Part shown: positions 11,401 through 22,970 of the stretch, piece after piece
Layout: each line of letters starts with the position of its first letter
Numbering within the stretch: the stretch's first letter is position 1
DNA from: Isoetes taiwanensis
Lineage: Eukaryota > Streptophyta > Lycopodiopsida > Isoetales > Isoetaceae
Length of the DNA: 64,000 nucleotides
Reading direction: 5' to 3'
NCBI GenBank assembly: GCA_021234155.1
Contig: JAJEKV010000839.1
Location: 16,604 to 80,603 of the forward strand
Translations under genes and position numbers: made by a program
Notes under the pieces: generated by a model
Told to the model about the DNA's origin: nothing
What the model saw: the letters and a program-made list of their open reading frames with translations, nothing else
Databases searched by the model: none

Positions 11401-12257
11401 ACATCTTGGCCGCAAAGGGGCTAAGTCCGGCCACGAATGTGCCACTAGCTAGTATGAGGAAAACAACATTGCAAATAAACATTTTATAGTATTCAATTAT
11501 TTGGCACACCATATTACATACCCTATTAGACCTTGACTTCAACCTCAATGCACACCATACTATGCACACCTTATTACAAACTATTAGTGCATTCTACAAA
11601 TGATCTTGCTGAAGCTTTGAAAAATGAAAAGCATCTCTAAGCAAAAAGGCGGGGTTCAAGAAGATAAGTATGGACACCTTCGACTTGGGAGCATTCTGGG
11701 CCTATCATTTACAAGTTCCCCAAATTATACACATATGCATATATGTTCTTAGGTGTTATACAACTAAATAAACTACAAGAAAAGCAATTTAGAAGCGGAC
11801 TTTTACATAATATTCAACATAATTGTCATAAAGCATTGGCGGTCTTCAATATCATGCTCAATATCGTCCAACTCATTCGTCATCCAAATGTAAGCACAAA
11901 TTTGTATGCAAATTAAAAATGTGAAGCAATGCTTGGAACTTCTTGCGTCTTCAATATGGTCATCACTAATGCCATTGTCCTTAGTTGCCCTTCTTCGACC
12001 TCATCTTATGGAGGAGAATTCATCATTGGAGGTCGAAAAATAAAATCGATTATCTCCTTCATTTATATCATCATTAATATCGATGGTTCGGGGTAATGAA
12101 TCATTTTCACCTTCATTATCCCATATAGGTGTAGTATTGCCTTCGATAGTATCGAGAAGTGTGATACATCAGCGATCCCTTTTATTACAAGTGTGAAATC
12201 TATGCTATATAACAAGTTTGCCGATCTTCATCATGGGATATTGGTTCAATGTTGTCT
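11400..12257. other. interior of CACTA-like element, no gene seen
   Basis: Lies between the subterminal repeats and the 3' end of the TNP2-like frame. No recognised domain. Confidence 0.35.
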
Positions 12258-12620
12258 TCAATTCTGAGATTTCCAATCACCATTGACGGGATCTTGGTTG
12301 AGAATGTATAGCGATCCACCAATCATTATTGTCGAGGGATGCGGATGAAAGAAGACTTGCTCAACTTGATTTGGAAAAACAAATGGCTCATCCATATCCG
12401 TTAGCACTTTTGTGGAGTCAATCTCCATGAATCGGAAGCATGTGTTTTTATTGTTCTTCCCGACCTCTATAAACAACTCACGAACCACTTTGCTTTCAAG
12501 ACATTTACATGAAATGTCCAGATGGTTTAACTCAATGATATTGGATATGGTTCCAACATAGCATAATTCACCATCAATAAGATTACGATCCCCTCTTGCT
12601 TGCTTGACTCTTTTGCTCAA
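12258..12620 (-). pseudogene. TNP2-like CACTA transposase, C-terminal region
   Basis: This minus-strand frame reads like the C-terminal part of plant TNP2/CACTA transposases. GELCYVGTISNIIELNH corresponds to their 'YYGxIxxIIELDY' segment, and DEPFVFPNQVEQVFF to the 'EPFxxxxQAxQVFY' segment, with a short spacer of the expected kind. A stop ends the frame shortly after. TNP2 proteins bind the element ends and catalyse excision. The catalytic Transposase_21 core is not visible here, so this is a remnant or a multi-frame gene. It sits about 850 bases from the CACTA terminus, in the right orientation. Confidence 0.75.
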
Positions 12621-12649
12621 AGTGTGCCATGATTCGAGTCAAAAAGTAA

Positions 12650-13540
12650 CTCTATGTTTATCAACATTGCGTCTGAAAGTGTTGTACGTAAGCCCACATA
12701 GATGTATGAAATCGCCTAAATAACAAAAGTGTAATTAGCAAAATCAAGTTTTCCAAACTTATTATATTTTCAATATATGATTTTTTGATGAAAGAAAATA
12801 AATACTTTCATATCATACCTTTTTATTGTATCCAATAGCAATCTAGTAATCATCATCAGGAATGACTTGTCCACTATCTCTTGCTTCATCCATACGAGCT
12901 AATAACCAATTGGTGGTCATGGTGTGCGCTTAAAGCACATTGTTCAATTGTTGAACCACGTCACGTGTGAGCCATTCCTTTGTGCTTCCTCCTTTTTGCG
13001 TTCATACATGTCTTGCCAAGGTTGCAAAGTTGTTGTGTTATTTATGATGAAGGCATTTTCTGAGCGAAACATTTCATCGGTTAGATTACGCTCCACACCA
13101 TTGCCTTGTAAAACTTCGATATAATCTCATCGCCTCTTTTTCCTCCCACATTTTAAGGCCATCGGATTGCATGCAATGGTCACATCATTCAAGAAGAAAA
13201 GAGTTTGGTATGAGATGACCTTGACCCATACACCCTTATAAGCTTAGCCATTTGGCGTACAAATCCTTTGAGCACCTTCATATAACGCTCGAAGAAGAAC
13301 ATCCATCGTGCTGGGGCAGGTCAAGCTAATTTAATCTCATTTGGAATCTGTATTAATAAGTGCACCTACATCAATGTCATCATCTCATCTCATTAGTTAG
13401 CAAAATATATGCATGTCAACATGGAAAAAAATTCATTCTTGTAGATCTAAGAAGCTAGTAGGGAACTCCTTTTCAATATCACATAAAAGTAAAATAGCTT
13501 CCTCCTCCATCTTTGTAATCTCAGAGACATCAATTTCCTT
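12650..13540 (-). pseudogene. DUF4218 segment of CACTA transposase, multi-frame
   Basis: Minus-strand words in broken frames match the DUF4218 domain found in CACTA transposases. MEEEAILLLCDIEKEFPTSF lies at about 13440-13515. ARWMFFFERYMKVLKGFVRQ at about 13250-13320 corresponds to the 'RWMYPFERYMKxLKxxVR' signature. MFRSENAFIINNTTTLQPWQ at about 13010-13075 follows. An intron or indels separate the first two. The order towards lower coordinates (DUF4218, then TNP2 C-terminus, then terminal repeats) is the normal order in these elements, which supports one element on the minus strand. Confidence 0.75.
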
Positions 13541-13775
13541 TGAGGATACCCATCTCACGAATTTTCCTAATCGGTATATAATACTCCCTATTGCCAGTGT
13601 TAAATAGTTTCCAATGACGCATGGAAGAATATGCTACAACAACAAGCAATAGTTCAACGCGTGCAACTATGTAATTCCAATCATTAAAAGTGAAGAATAA
13701 ATTATCTGAAGAAATTTGTGCCAATCGTGTGTTTTCAACCCACTAAGATCTCCATCTTTTGTAAATGCTTTTCTT

Positions 13776-13925
13776 AGGAAGGAAGGAAGGAAGGTATTTT
13801 TATAGTCCACGGAGACCAATGGGTCTATAGGACCAAATACAAAAGCTTGACAAAGCGGATTACTACCGGGTTAAAAACCCCTGCATACGAAGGGTTTTAG
13901 AGGAAAATGGCGACAATCGGCCTGG
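13776..13925 (-). repeat. Tailed short repeat, inverted, (GGAA)n tail
   Basis: A GGAA run (13776-13796) is followed by GGTATTTTTATAGTCCACGG, then 'gagaccaatgggtctatagg', then the hairpin AAAACCC/GGGTTTT at about 13874-13901. The order is the reverse complement of the 22.8-kb member, so it lies on the minus strand. It is nested between the DUF4218 and SET parts of the CACTA-like element. Confidence 0.55.
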
Positions 13926-14805
13926 CGACAAACTGTTCCAATATACGAAATGCAAAAACACACAAATATACACACTCATGTACCGTGTACCGTAGTGCGA
14001 TCGCGGGCGGCGAGGCGGGAGCAAAGGTGGGCTCATGAGATCGATTACCTCTGAGATATCACGACCCGAGCCGCGTCTTGGCGGTATGTTCATCGGCAAA
14101 TGTAGGGGCAAGTCCGGCCGTACTAAGGGAGCGTGTCGCCCGGATGCGGGCTGAATCTTTGGGCAACTCCCGAAAAGTGTGAGACTCATCCTCAATGGCA
14201 CCCGTTTGGCTAGCAGAGCACATCTGGCGGGGCTCCCCAATCCTGCCCGTCTCGATCACGAAGATGGTGGGATTTGTCGCGAATGGAGGCAATGAGTGCG
14301 CTTTTTCAGGGCGCTCTCTTGCCTCTCTCCTCGACTTTGGAAGACAATGTCCATCTGGTAGTATTTTGCCTAGTAAACTAAATTAATATTTTCATATGTT
14401 AGTAATTATTAGTAATTATGTGCTTAAGAAAACACAAGTTATAAAATTTGTATATACATACCTGAAAAGCTCAGAGACGATGTTGTTGCTCCAACCAACT
14501 TTATGTTGAAGGTTCAAAATTAGCAAACACGTGGCAAGATGAGACCGCTGCGCATTTGGATACAATGGGGTTGTCGCCTCATTGTGTAGGAATTCGCCTT
14601 ATCCCTAAATCCATTGTCAAACTTCGTGATTTCCATCATCATAATCTTCTACGTTGATGGTGGAAAATAATTTGTAATGGTCTCATGTATCCGTCTGCCA
14701 ATGAAATCTTGTTTGAATTTGATGGTTCTCCATTCAATGATTAATCTTAGGAATGAATATATAACATCATGGAGTAGTTGCCATGTTATGTTAGAGGTGC
14801 TATAA
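13926..14805. other. CACTA interior, unrecognised
   Basis: A GC-richer patch (13990-14350) carries frames on both strands, including a 125-codon minus-strand frame (13863-14240), none with a motif I know. The remainder is AT-rich and featureless. Confidence 0.35.
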
Positions 14806-14850
14806 TATAATAGAATAGAATAGAATAGGTTTTTAGCGTCCACGGAACAA
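14806..14850 (-). repeat. Short (GAATA)n-tailed repeat end
   Basis: Four GAATA-type units (about 14808-14828) followed by GTTTTTAGCGTCCACGGAAC match the tail-plus-TTTTTA-CATCC junction of the 22.8, 28.8 and 40.0 kb members, in reverse orientation. Only the 3' end is recognisable. Confidence 0.4.
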
Positions 14851-14997
14851 ATGTGAAGGTGGAATTATAAAATCCTATAAAAAACCCGCGTACGACATTC
14901 ATTCCATTGTAAGCAATAATGCATATACTAAATAACGATTCAACACACCATGCAAAATGTTGAAGGAAAATAAAGCCATACTTATAATATCAAAGTC

Positions 14998-15875
14998 TCA
15001 TAATAGGACCCCATCTCTAAGACGTTGAACTCTACGAGGAATGGGTCTTTTCCAATTATAATGAATTAACAACTCGTCACCAGGTTTTAAGCTACGTGTA
15101 GCACAAACAAGAACATAGGTTCCAACAATGGGACCCTCCATGTATTGTGGAATAGGTTCAATGCAATCTACTTCCACAAATTCTGCATTAGGAAGCACAC
15201 CATAAATGCCACAAGCATTGTTAATTAATCCTGCAACGTTGCCATGCAATTGTGGCCTCCCATCAACATATATCCGGGCATCTCGAGACTTAATCCCAGC
15301 CTCTCTCAATGATGCTGCATTTGATGCAATCCCATATGTTGACATGCTTGGTATCCATGAAGCCAATTCGTGCCACGTCCCCCAATCATAAGCAGGACCT
15401 CCATAAGCCATCAACGTGACAGAATTATTTGTTTCAAGCACATTGACCGGTTCCATTATATATAAGCTTCTTCCTGCATCAGGTTTCAAAATGGATGGAG
15501 CTATCATGTACTTGCGGCCCCAGTAATAAAACTCTTGTAACATCGGAGGTAAGCTTCCTTTTAAACATCCATGCATCTTACGGTTATAAGGCACAGCGTT
15601 TTTCTAGCAAAACTTTCGGCATTGACATAATAAGGTCATTTTTAGACTCGTCATCATGATCCAAATCTAGAGTAGCAAATCGAGTTTTGATTTGCATTGC
15701 TGCAGTGTTAGACCTAGTGCGGGCATGAGTACTTGATCTGAGACTATGGCCATGCAAAGCAAGGTCCTTAATGCTAGAATTTTGTGCTCCTTTTACTGAA
15801 TTGATACCACTACATCTAGGTGGTTCATCATCTAACATAAATTTCCATGAGTATTTCTTCCCGACATAATAAACT
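14998..15875 (-). CDS. SET-domain protein frame within the CACTA-like element
   Basis: The 198-codon frame 14998-15594 ends in a SET-like domain. GNVAGLINN (residues 118-126) corresponds to the 'GNxxRFINH' cofactor and substrate motif, PNAEF (135-139) to 'PNCxx', and ATRSLKPGDELLIHYNW (165-181) to the 'AxRxIxxGEELxxDY' end with the conserved Tyr. SET enzymes transfer methyl groups from S-adenosylmethionine to lysine. Here the usual NHSC is NNAC, so activity is uncertain. An upstream frame (15584-15838) continues the same protein after a one-base slip in an A run, and a TTTGCAG acceptor lies just before it near 15875. It shares strand and region with the TNP2 remnant and may be a captured host gene. 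Confidence 0.65.
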
Positions 15876-16250
15876 GCAAATAATTAAAACAATCAAATAC
15901 ATGTGCCAACTAATTGCATACATGTTGAGGAGGGGGTATATGTAGCATACCTCACTGGCCTCCTGCTCGAGCCGGCATTCTTCGTCACTTTGTTGCGGCC
16001 TGTTTCGCCACATGCCATATCTTGCCTCATGTTCTTGTCGAACATAAGAGCGTGTAGCACTACCACGACATGTATTGCACCAACAGCTTTCACGGTTGAG
16101 GTACAATGCCTCAACGGGGTTATTTCTAGGTTTCTTTCTGTGTCTTCGGCGGGTCGATAAAGAAGATGAAGATGAAGACGAAGGTGAAGACGAGGCTGCA
16201 CGGCCTGGTAAATAATCATTTCCACTGCTGCTATTGCTTGTGCCACTATT
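15828..16250 (-). CDS. Ser-rich protein with Cys/His cluster, possible first exon
   Basis: From Met at about 16255 the minus strand encodes a Ser-rich stretch (ten-residue serine run), a basic patch STRRRHRKKPRNN, then ESCWCNTCRG followed about 12 residues later by RQEHEARYG. The pattern C-x-C-x2-C ... H resembles small zinc-binding domains at the N-terminus of some plant transposon proteins, but I cannot assign a family. A GTATGC donor follows ...EASE at about 15949, and an acceptor precedes the SET-protein frame near 15875. The two parts may be exons of one gene, although the phase does not fit without an indel. Confidence 0.4.
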   Translation of the reverse strand, partial: NSGTSNSSSGNDYLPGRAASSSPSSSSSSSLSTRRRHRKKPRNNPVEALYLNRESCWCNTCRGSATRSYVRQEHEARYGMWRNRPQQSDEECRLEQEASEVCYIYPLLNMYAISWHMYLIVLIICSLLCREEILMEIYVR

Positions 16251-16379
16251 GTTCATAGTGAGAAAACAACTGCGAAAATGCCACAACCACCATAATGGAA
16301 GAAAAGCAGCAATGCCAACATGCAACAAGAAATTAGAAATTGTAATGAATGTTAGCAATAGAGAAATTAACTAAAAACT

Positions 16380-17640
16380 TAGCTAATTTGTCACTAAAAA
16401 TATGAATATAATGACCCTAGCAATGTTATTAACCTCCTAAATAATGACCTTATTAACCTTCAAAGTATACTTTTATGAAGACTCTAGCAATATTATCAAT
16501 CTTTTTAATTTGGGATTTTCCGGTTTGACTAAAAAAGTTTTTGGAATTTTTCTTAGCCCCATTTCCTAAGATTTTGAAGGGTTTAGTGGCCGGAAAAAAA
16601 TTCCGATTATCCAAAAATCGAAAAGAAATAATTTGTGGTTTTAGAGTTTCATTGCTTTTTCGATTTAGGTCAAGGTTTCTAGGTGGAAAATAATTTTCGA
16701 GGTTAGGCTAAGATATTCTAAGTTAGCACTGTAAGTAGTCCTTATTTTTTCACCGTGGAGGCGAAACACAGGACAAAGCAAAGAATACGAGTTGCCCATG
16801 CCAAGCGGCACCTCCTGCTTATTTGAATCGGCCCTACTTCCTCTTCTTTGCACCTGAAAGCACCTTTGCTTGCCCTGGCCAGATCCGGATCCTTTGCAAA
16901 TTGTAAAAGATTGAGAATTGCAAGGTCTGGTGTATATCTTGGTGTAGCATGATTACTTCCAGTATTCATGAGCTAGGTAAGGACACGATTTTGTTTTCAT
17001 AACTCTGGTTCTATTCCTTAGGGGATTTATATTTTTTCTGGCCTGGCATATTAGGCAGAATATGTTTTGAAGGAGCCCTTTTCTTTGTAAGCGTAGCTTA
17101 CTATTTGCATAGAGATCGGATGCTCTTTTTTACAATTTATAAGCAGTTGATATGTACGAATCTCTACTCATCACGTGTCTCCTCTTTCTAGGTTCTCTCT
17201 CTTCAAATAATGACAAGAGACTGACATTCAGTTCTCTGAAATGCTTGATGAGTACAAAAATCCCTAGGATACGTGCTCTTCATCCATCTGCTCCATTTTG
17301 ATATGTGCTCTTCGCATGTCTCTGTCCTTGGTAAGAACCGAATCAATTTGCTCTTTGAAGTAGGCCCATTTCTTCTTTACCCATGTTGTTTTATTATATT
17401 TGAAAGGGTTGTCCGCAGTTCAAAGATTTTTCAGATTTGCGAAAATCAGGTTAGGGGTAAACCATTTGAGAATAAACATAGCGATTTAATATAGTCTCAT
17501 GTTCTACCTTCCAAGTTCTGGATAAAATTATGCATCAAAATCCGAAATAAAGGTTAAGACCTTGATCCTTTACTGCAGATAAGGGATTAGCATAATAAGA
17601 ACAGTTTTGGAAATAACAAATATAGAGCAATGCTTGCTAT
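16380..17640. other. no gene seen
   Basis: AT-rich DNA with short frames on both strands (for example minus 16742-16969 and plus 17273-17494), none with recognisable motifs. The outer end of the CACTA-like element should lie in or beyond this stretch, but I found no matching terminus. Confidence 0.4.
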
Positions 17641-18845
17641 TTGAGTTCAATGTGTTATTTTTCACAAACTTCTCTTCTGTATTTTCCTTTATGATTTGCA
17701 TGCTGAGCCTTTAGCGGCCCTTCCTGCAGATGTCGAGACGACATCCTGGCATCTGTTTAAGGAGCCCAATGGAGGCAGTGTATGTTGGCTAGATGTGGTG
17801 GAATCGCGTGGTTAAAACTTGCATGCACTAAAGATGTTTAATTGAATTCCATGTCCGATTCAAAATTTGATATGGCATGGAATTGGCAACGAAACGTTTC
17901 CTGTGATATACTTCTGCCTATGGTATTTGGGCGATATTGTTTTATTCTTCATGATTGTATTCTTGCATGGGCTAAACTTTGTGTTTTATTGTGCAGAGTT
18001 GTTCTTCACAGTTCATTTGGAGTTTGTTTTTTATGTGGCAGTCTGGGCATATTGTGCTATGTATCAGGTTGGTAATTGTGTTCTAGCTTATTTGTGGTTA
18101 GCATGCATTGAATTGTGAATCCCATTAAATGTTCTTTCCTTTCGACACGATTGAGTGTATAATCGGATAGATTCCATGTAGTAGAGGTTCTATTGAGCAT
18201 ACCTAGGTCTTCGAGGTTTCGCTTTAGATGCGGTGCGAGGATTGGATTCTCGTTTTTTTTATTGACTTAGTCGGTTTATTGATTCTTAACCACATGGATT
18301 TGGAGTTTTTAAGATGAGCATGCATGGATTTGAAAGTTGATGAATGTGAGCTCACGAACCATAAAAGGTTAGGGTATAAGTGATTTTATTTCCTTCTTGA
18401 AAGCGACCCTCTGTTTTGTTGTGCTATGTTTCTCATGGAATTCTAAAGGTCTTCCAATGGTAAGATATGTCATGGAGGTTTGGTTCTTGACTTATTCGCT
18501 TGCAAATACAATACAGGTGGGTATTGATGCCTTTCTTCTCTACATAAATTCTCTTCCGTATTTTCCTTTACGATTGTTGTTCATGCATGATTTTCCTTCT
18601 CCCTTTGTATTATCCTTCATGATTGTATTCTTGCATGGGCTAAACTTTGTGTTTTATTGTGCGAGTGTTCTTCACAGTTCATTTGGAGTTTTTTGTTTTT
18701 TGTAGTCCGTGGCGGTCTAGGCATATTGTGCTATGTCTTGGTAATTGTGTTCTAGGCCATTTATGGTTTGCATGCATTGAATTGTGAATCCCAGCTATAT
18801 GTTCTTACCTTCTTGACACCAGATTGAGTGTATAGTCAGATAGGT
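17640..18845 (+). repeat. Direct duplication, two diverged copies
   Basis: 17944-18170 and 18611-18842 share long words, for example 'ttgcatgggctaaactttg' and 'gcatgcattgaattgtgaat', in the same order about 670 bases apart. Similarity extends weakly upstream (the 'ctcttc.gtattttcctt' words at 17668 and 18550). Some differences again hit CAG/CTG words (GTGCAGAG/GTGCGAG; GTGGCAGTCTGG/GTGGCGGTCTAG). No coding potential was recognised. Confidence 0.65.
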
Positions 18846-21800
18846 CACTTAATGCAGATTGTTTGAATGAATGTAGCTGTATTCAACCAATGAGAATAGG
18901 CTGTATTTGCATCAATGTATTGTAAGACGGCGGTAGTAACACTATTTTTTTGTAGAATGTATAACATCAACACGAAAGCCCATAACTCCCATGCCGTTGT
19001 ATCGAGTGTGGACAACTAGCGACATCACATGGCTGAAAACGCATAGCATCTACTACGATTACGCTCTCCAACCATGCTGCAACAAGATGGATGGAAGAAC
19101 AAACTTATGTTCCATCAAAACCACGGGTCCAATGAGAAGAAAACCATTTCTCATTTATTTTCTCCGGATGTTTCACTTCTAGGAGCATCATAGCAACAAT
19201 AGATAGTTGATGTTGTATGTGTAGTTGCATCAGCTAGCAATATTACTTCTCATGTTTTAACAGCACGCATAAATGCACTACATACGCGACATCTACTTTG
19301 GTGCTCGCACTTAGCTCGATAAGAATCCATTCTTTGTTAGTAGCAATTATATCCCTACATTTGAAGGGCTCAATGAGTTGTCAAAAGTCGACATGCCATT
19401 TATATTCACTTTAAAATGTCCACTTTAACACGAGGTGTGACAAGGCCTTCTTGCCAATAACATGCATTTATCACGGTGAGCTATGCCTTCACTTCTCTGT
19501 AAACCTCATCCTTTTGTTTATTCTAATCGATTAATGTTTGCATATCTTGACAAATTAGAAGCGGCGATTCGATTTCATGGATTCCATGGAGTACAAACAC
19601 TGACTACTTCAAGCGGCCAACTGCGGCACTATTTCTATCTGAGCTAATTTTCGGGCAAGCTTAAGTTTTATGCTCTAAAAGTTTGATCTCGGGGACAACA
19701 AAATTTGTAGTTAACAACATTGTGAATACAACTCTTTGTCATTGCAAAATGTATGTCGTTTATGAAATTGAAGATTCTATATCTATCTATCTATCTATCA
19801 AATCTCTCTATATCACTATGTGATCTTGCTATTATATCGATTTCTATGAAATTCATGATCTTTGTAAAATGGGCGCGTAATGTCTACTTTTACCTTCCTT
19901 TTTTCCCCATCTTCCATTTCGCCATTTCTTTATGATTCCTATCGACTTTGTAGTTTGCCTAATATAGAACATGCCTAGAGATTCATAAATTTATTCTTTT
20001 CTCATAACCTATTGTTTACGATGTTGAGGAGGAAGGGAATCTATAACTTGAATCAAATTGGTAATGGTTGGATCAAACAAGCTGAATCTGCAATTCTGCT
20101 TTGACATTCAAAATGTTCAGGTTAGAATTAGTAGATATGACAAACAACAATTTGTAGCGGTCATAACAGGATATGCCTTCACTAACGATGAAATGGCAGA
20201 AATCACGATAATAGCTTTCTTTCATTTTTCTTATAAACTTCGTACGCATAGCGGATCGTAAATGTTTCTTCACATGGAGTTATGTCTTGAAGTGTTTGGA
20301 ACTCTCTCAAATGCCTAGAGCCCTTGCTTATATGTTTGAATGCTAAAATGCTTTCTACACTTTTAGACATGTCCTCATGGAGTGTAAAACACTAGCAGGT
20401 TACGCTCATTCTAAGCTGCAAATTATTCAACTATTTGATGTATTATGTCTTCCCAGGTGCCATACCTATATCATTATCTTTGCAACCGCATTAGTGTAGG
20501 TCATCTTAAGATTTCGAGAATCAGAATTTCAACATCTAAAAGTTTGTGGCATTAAAAGCTAGCTACATGCACTACAAAGTTAGAAATTGTAATATAGCAA
20601 TATTTTGTTCTCCAAGAATAAGCATGTTCTTCAGATGGCCCTAAAATTCCAAGTTATTTTTGGCATTTCTTTCGCCTGGCTAACATATCCTTTCCAGAAG
20701 ATCTTATTTGCATATGCACTTCACTTTCTAAGAAGTGCTTCTTTATTTGCAGTAACACCTTCATGACAGTTGAGACAATGACCAATGTGCACAATATAAA
20801 GGCGCTTTATTTGTTCAAACTCCAGCAGCATGGCATATGAAGGTATATATCTTGGGATGTTCACAATACGTACAATGTCAAGCTCATGTTATGCAACGAC
20901 ATGAAATGGTTCATCAAATCTGATTGCAAATCGAGGGGGCACAGATAGGCCTCATTGCACATCTAGAAAACACTGTACTTCTTTCCAAGATTGAACAACT
21001 TATCTTTGTTTAGGCTTCACTGATGTTGAATTTGTGCTTGCCCGGGACTAAGGACATAGATAACATACATTGCATATCCAGAAAGCAATGTACATCTCAA
21101 GACTAAACAACTTATCTTCATTTGGCAATATATTCTTCTTTGATTATTCAATGTTTTAGGAGTCATAACACATATGCCTTTGGCAATATATTCTTCTTTG
21201 ATTATTCAATGTTTTACAAATTTCCAACACAAAGTCCATCGATTCCTACAAGCAAAAACAATTTTCAAGTCCTCCCATCCTCATTTCATACTTTATTTCA
21301 TTTGTCCCTTTTACTTTGCACATACAAAATGATGTAAACACATACTCTCTAGGTGACTTATCTATGCAAATTCGACACCCCTAGCATCAAAATTTCTCCT
21401 ACATTTGTAACATCAATTACTTCATCTTCCCTCCTAATACAAATACAATCGTATTTATGCCCTAAGTTGATTCAACAAACAAGCTTGAAACCATAATTAT
21501 GTTCATAAAATTACCCAGATCCAGCCACCAAATCATCACATTCTCATCAACACATACTCCATTACTTTTTGTCCATAGTTCAATCTTAAGATCTCGATGT
21601 AACTTCCTCCCTCCAATTTTGAATACCCAGGTCTTCGTCTTCTCCGGATTTCAAGTACCAGCTGTTCTGCAAACACAACTTCTACAACACACAAGATGCT
21701 ACACTTTCAATCACGCATTTCATTCACGGATCAACCAATACTTCATTTCTAAGGTTATTGGAGTTTCAGATGTTATTGCTTCTACTTTCTTCTACATTGT

Positions 21801-22040
21801 AACCTTTTAATGTTCTCATATTGCAAAAACACAACATCGTCATTACTTATCTTCATCACTTCCAATGTATATACTTCGCTTCTCCAATCTCATATAACAC
21901 ATCGTTAAAAGTTCAAACACATATCACTACATCAAATGAGATTCTCAAATTGCACAACGCACACATGAAACACCAATAGCTCAGCAACTCACACGTACAT
22001 CACATTCAACATATAAAACTTCCTCTTCTTACCCTTGCCC
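18846..22040. other. no gene seen; probable Helitron interior near the right end
   Basis: Short frames only. It holds a TATC tetranucleotide run at 19778-19799, and a 38-base word repeated at 21121-21158 and 21179-21216. A diverged pair also occurs near 20940 and 21060 ('aacaacttatctt'). The last part leads into the Helitron-type 3' end. A Helitron 5' terminus could not be fixed. Confidence 0.35.
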
Positions 22041-22078
22041 CTACCAAATAAACAACCACCCCTTCAAATCGTTACTAG

Positions 22079-22106
22079 GCCCGGCAACGCCGGGCACCAT
22101 AACTAG
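22079..22106 (+). mobile_element. Helitron-type 3' terminus
   Basis: A perfect 7-base-pair hairpin, GCCCGGC (22079-22085), AAC loop, GCCGGGC (22089-22095), is followed after seven bases (ACCATAA) by CTAG (22103-22106) and then T. A short GC-rich hairpin a few bases before CTRR, inserted ahead of T, is the diagnostic 3' end of plant Helitrons. The 5' TC end was not located, so size and cargo are unknown. Confidence 0.6.
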
Positions 22107-22779
22107 TATTATATTAACTTTAAAAATACTCAAGATGCTTATCTCACATTCAATGCAAATATTCGGGACCTCGAGGCGTAATCGGTCCTCTTGTAAATCT
22201 CGTAACCGATGCGGACAATCTTGCAAATCTTGCAATCAGCCGCAATCTTGCAAGCAGGGAAAGCACGGTGACGTCATGTGGGAATTTAGTTTTTCATTTT
22301 TTTTTTAATTTTTTATAGGGCACGTGTCATGCCCACATTTTTTTCCAGGGCAGAAATATTAGGTTCAAACAAAAAATGTATATGACTTATATATGTATTG
22401 ATAACAAATGTATAAATGGGTCTATTTTTAATAGTGGTGTACAATTTAGCACGTCGCGACATTGGGTGTGATGGGGTCTGACCTTGACTCACAGTTGAGG
22501 CAGGTAGATGGGAGTAGCCGCAATTGCCTTGTGAAGCAAGACTATGTGTCATTGCCGATTCTGAGGTTATTGAAGATGAAAGCCATACTCTTCCGGGTTG
22601 CCACGCTTTTTTGAGATAGTCGGGAATCATTTTTGACCTTAGCATTCCATTCCACGCTTCCACAACTTCCGAGCACCATCCGTGCATGACTTGGCATTAT
22701 ACATACTTGAGGGTTCTAGATGGCGTGCTACCAATTATTGAGCCCTCGGTAGTCATTATCTCCGTTGTCTAGTATCATC

Positions 22780-22970
22780 ATTCTTGTAAAGGTTTTCCCT
22801 TGAAAACCTTTTCGGTGAGGTTTTTTAATCCCTAGTAGTAATGATTGTACTAGCCCATTAATATGGGTCCCATGACCTATTGGTCTCAAAGTGGATGTTA
22901 AAAACTATTCTATTCTATTCTATTCTATTCTATTCTATTCTATTCTATTCTATTCTATTCTATTCTATTC
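22780..22970 (+). repeat. Tailed short repeat with (TATTC)13
   Basis: From about 22785 it contains the GAAAACCTTTTCGGTGAGGTTTT hairpin region, a spacer, 'cccatgacctattggtctc', GTGGATGTTAAAAACTATTC, and 13 perfect TATTC units (22906-22970). The body order matches the members at 28.8 kb (its duplicate) and, inverted, 40.0 and 13.8 kb. It looks like the 3' end of a SINE or LINE family ending in a microsatellite. Confidence 0.6.

Noticed and set aside
16380-22100. Second CACTA terminus
   Set aside because: No CTTGTAGTG-type inverted terminus followed by ACT was found; the element's outer boundary is left open.
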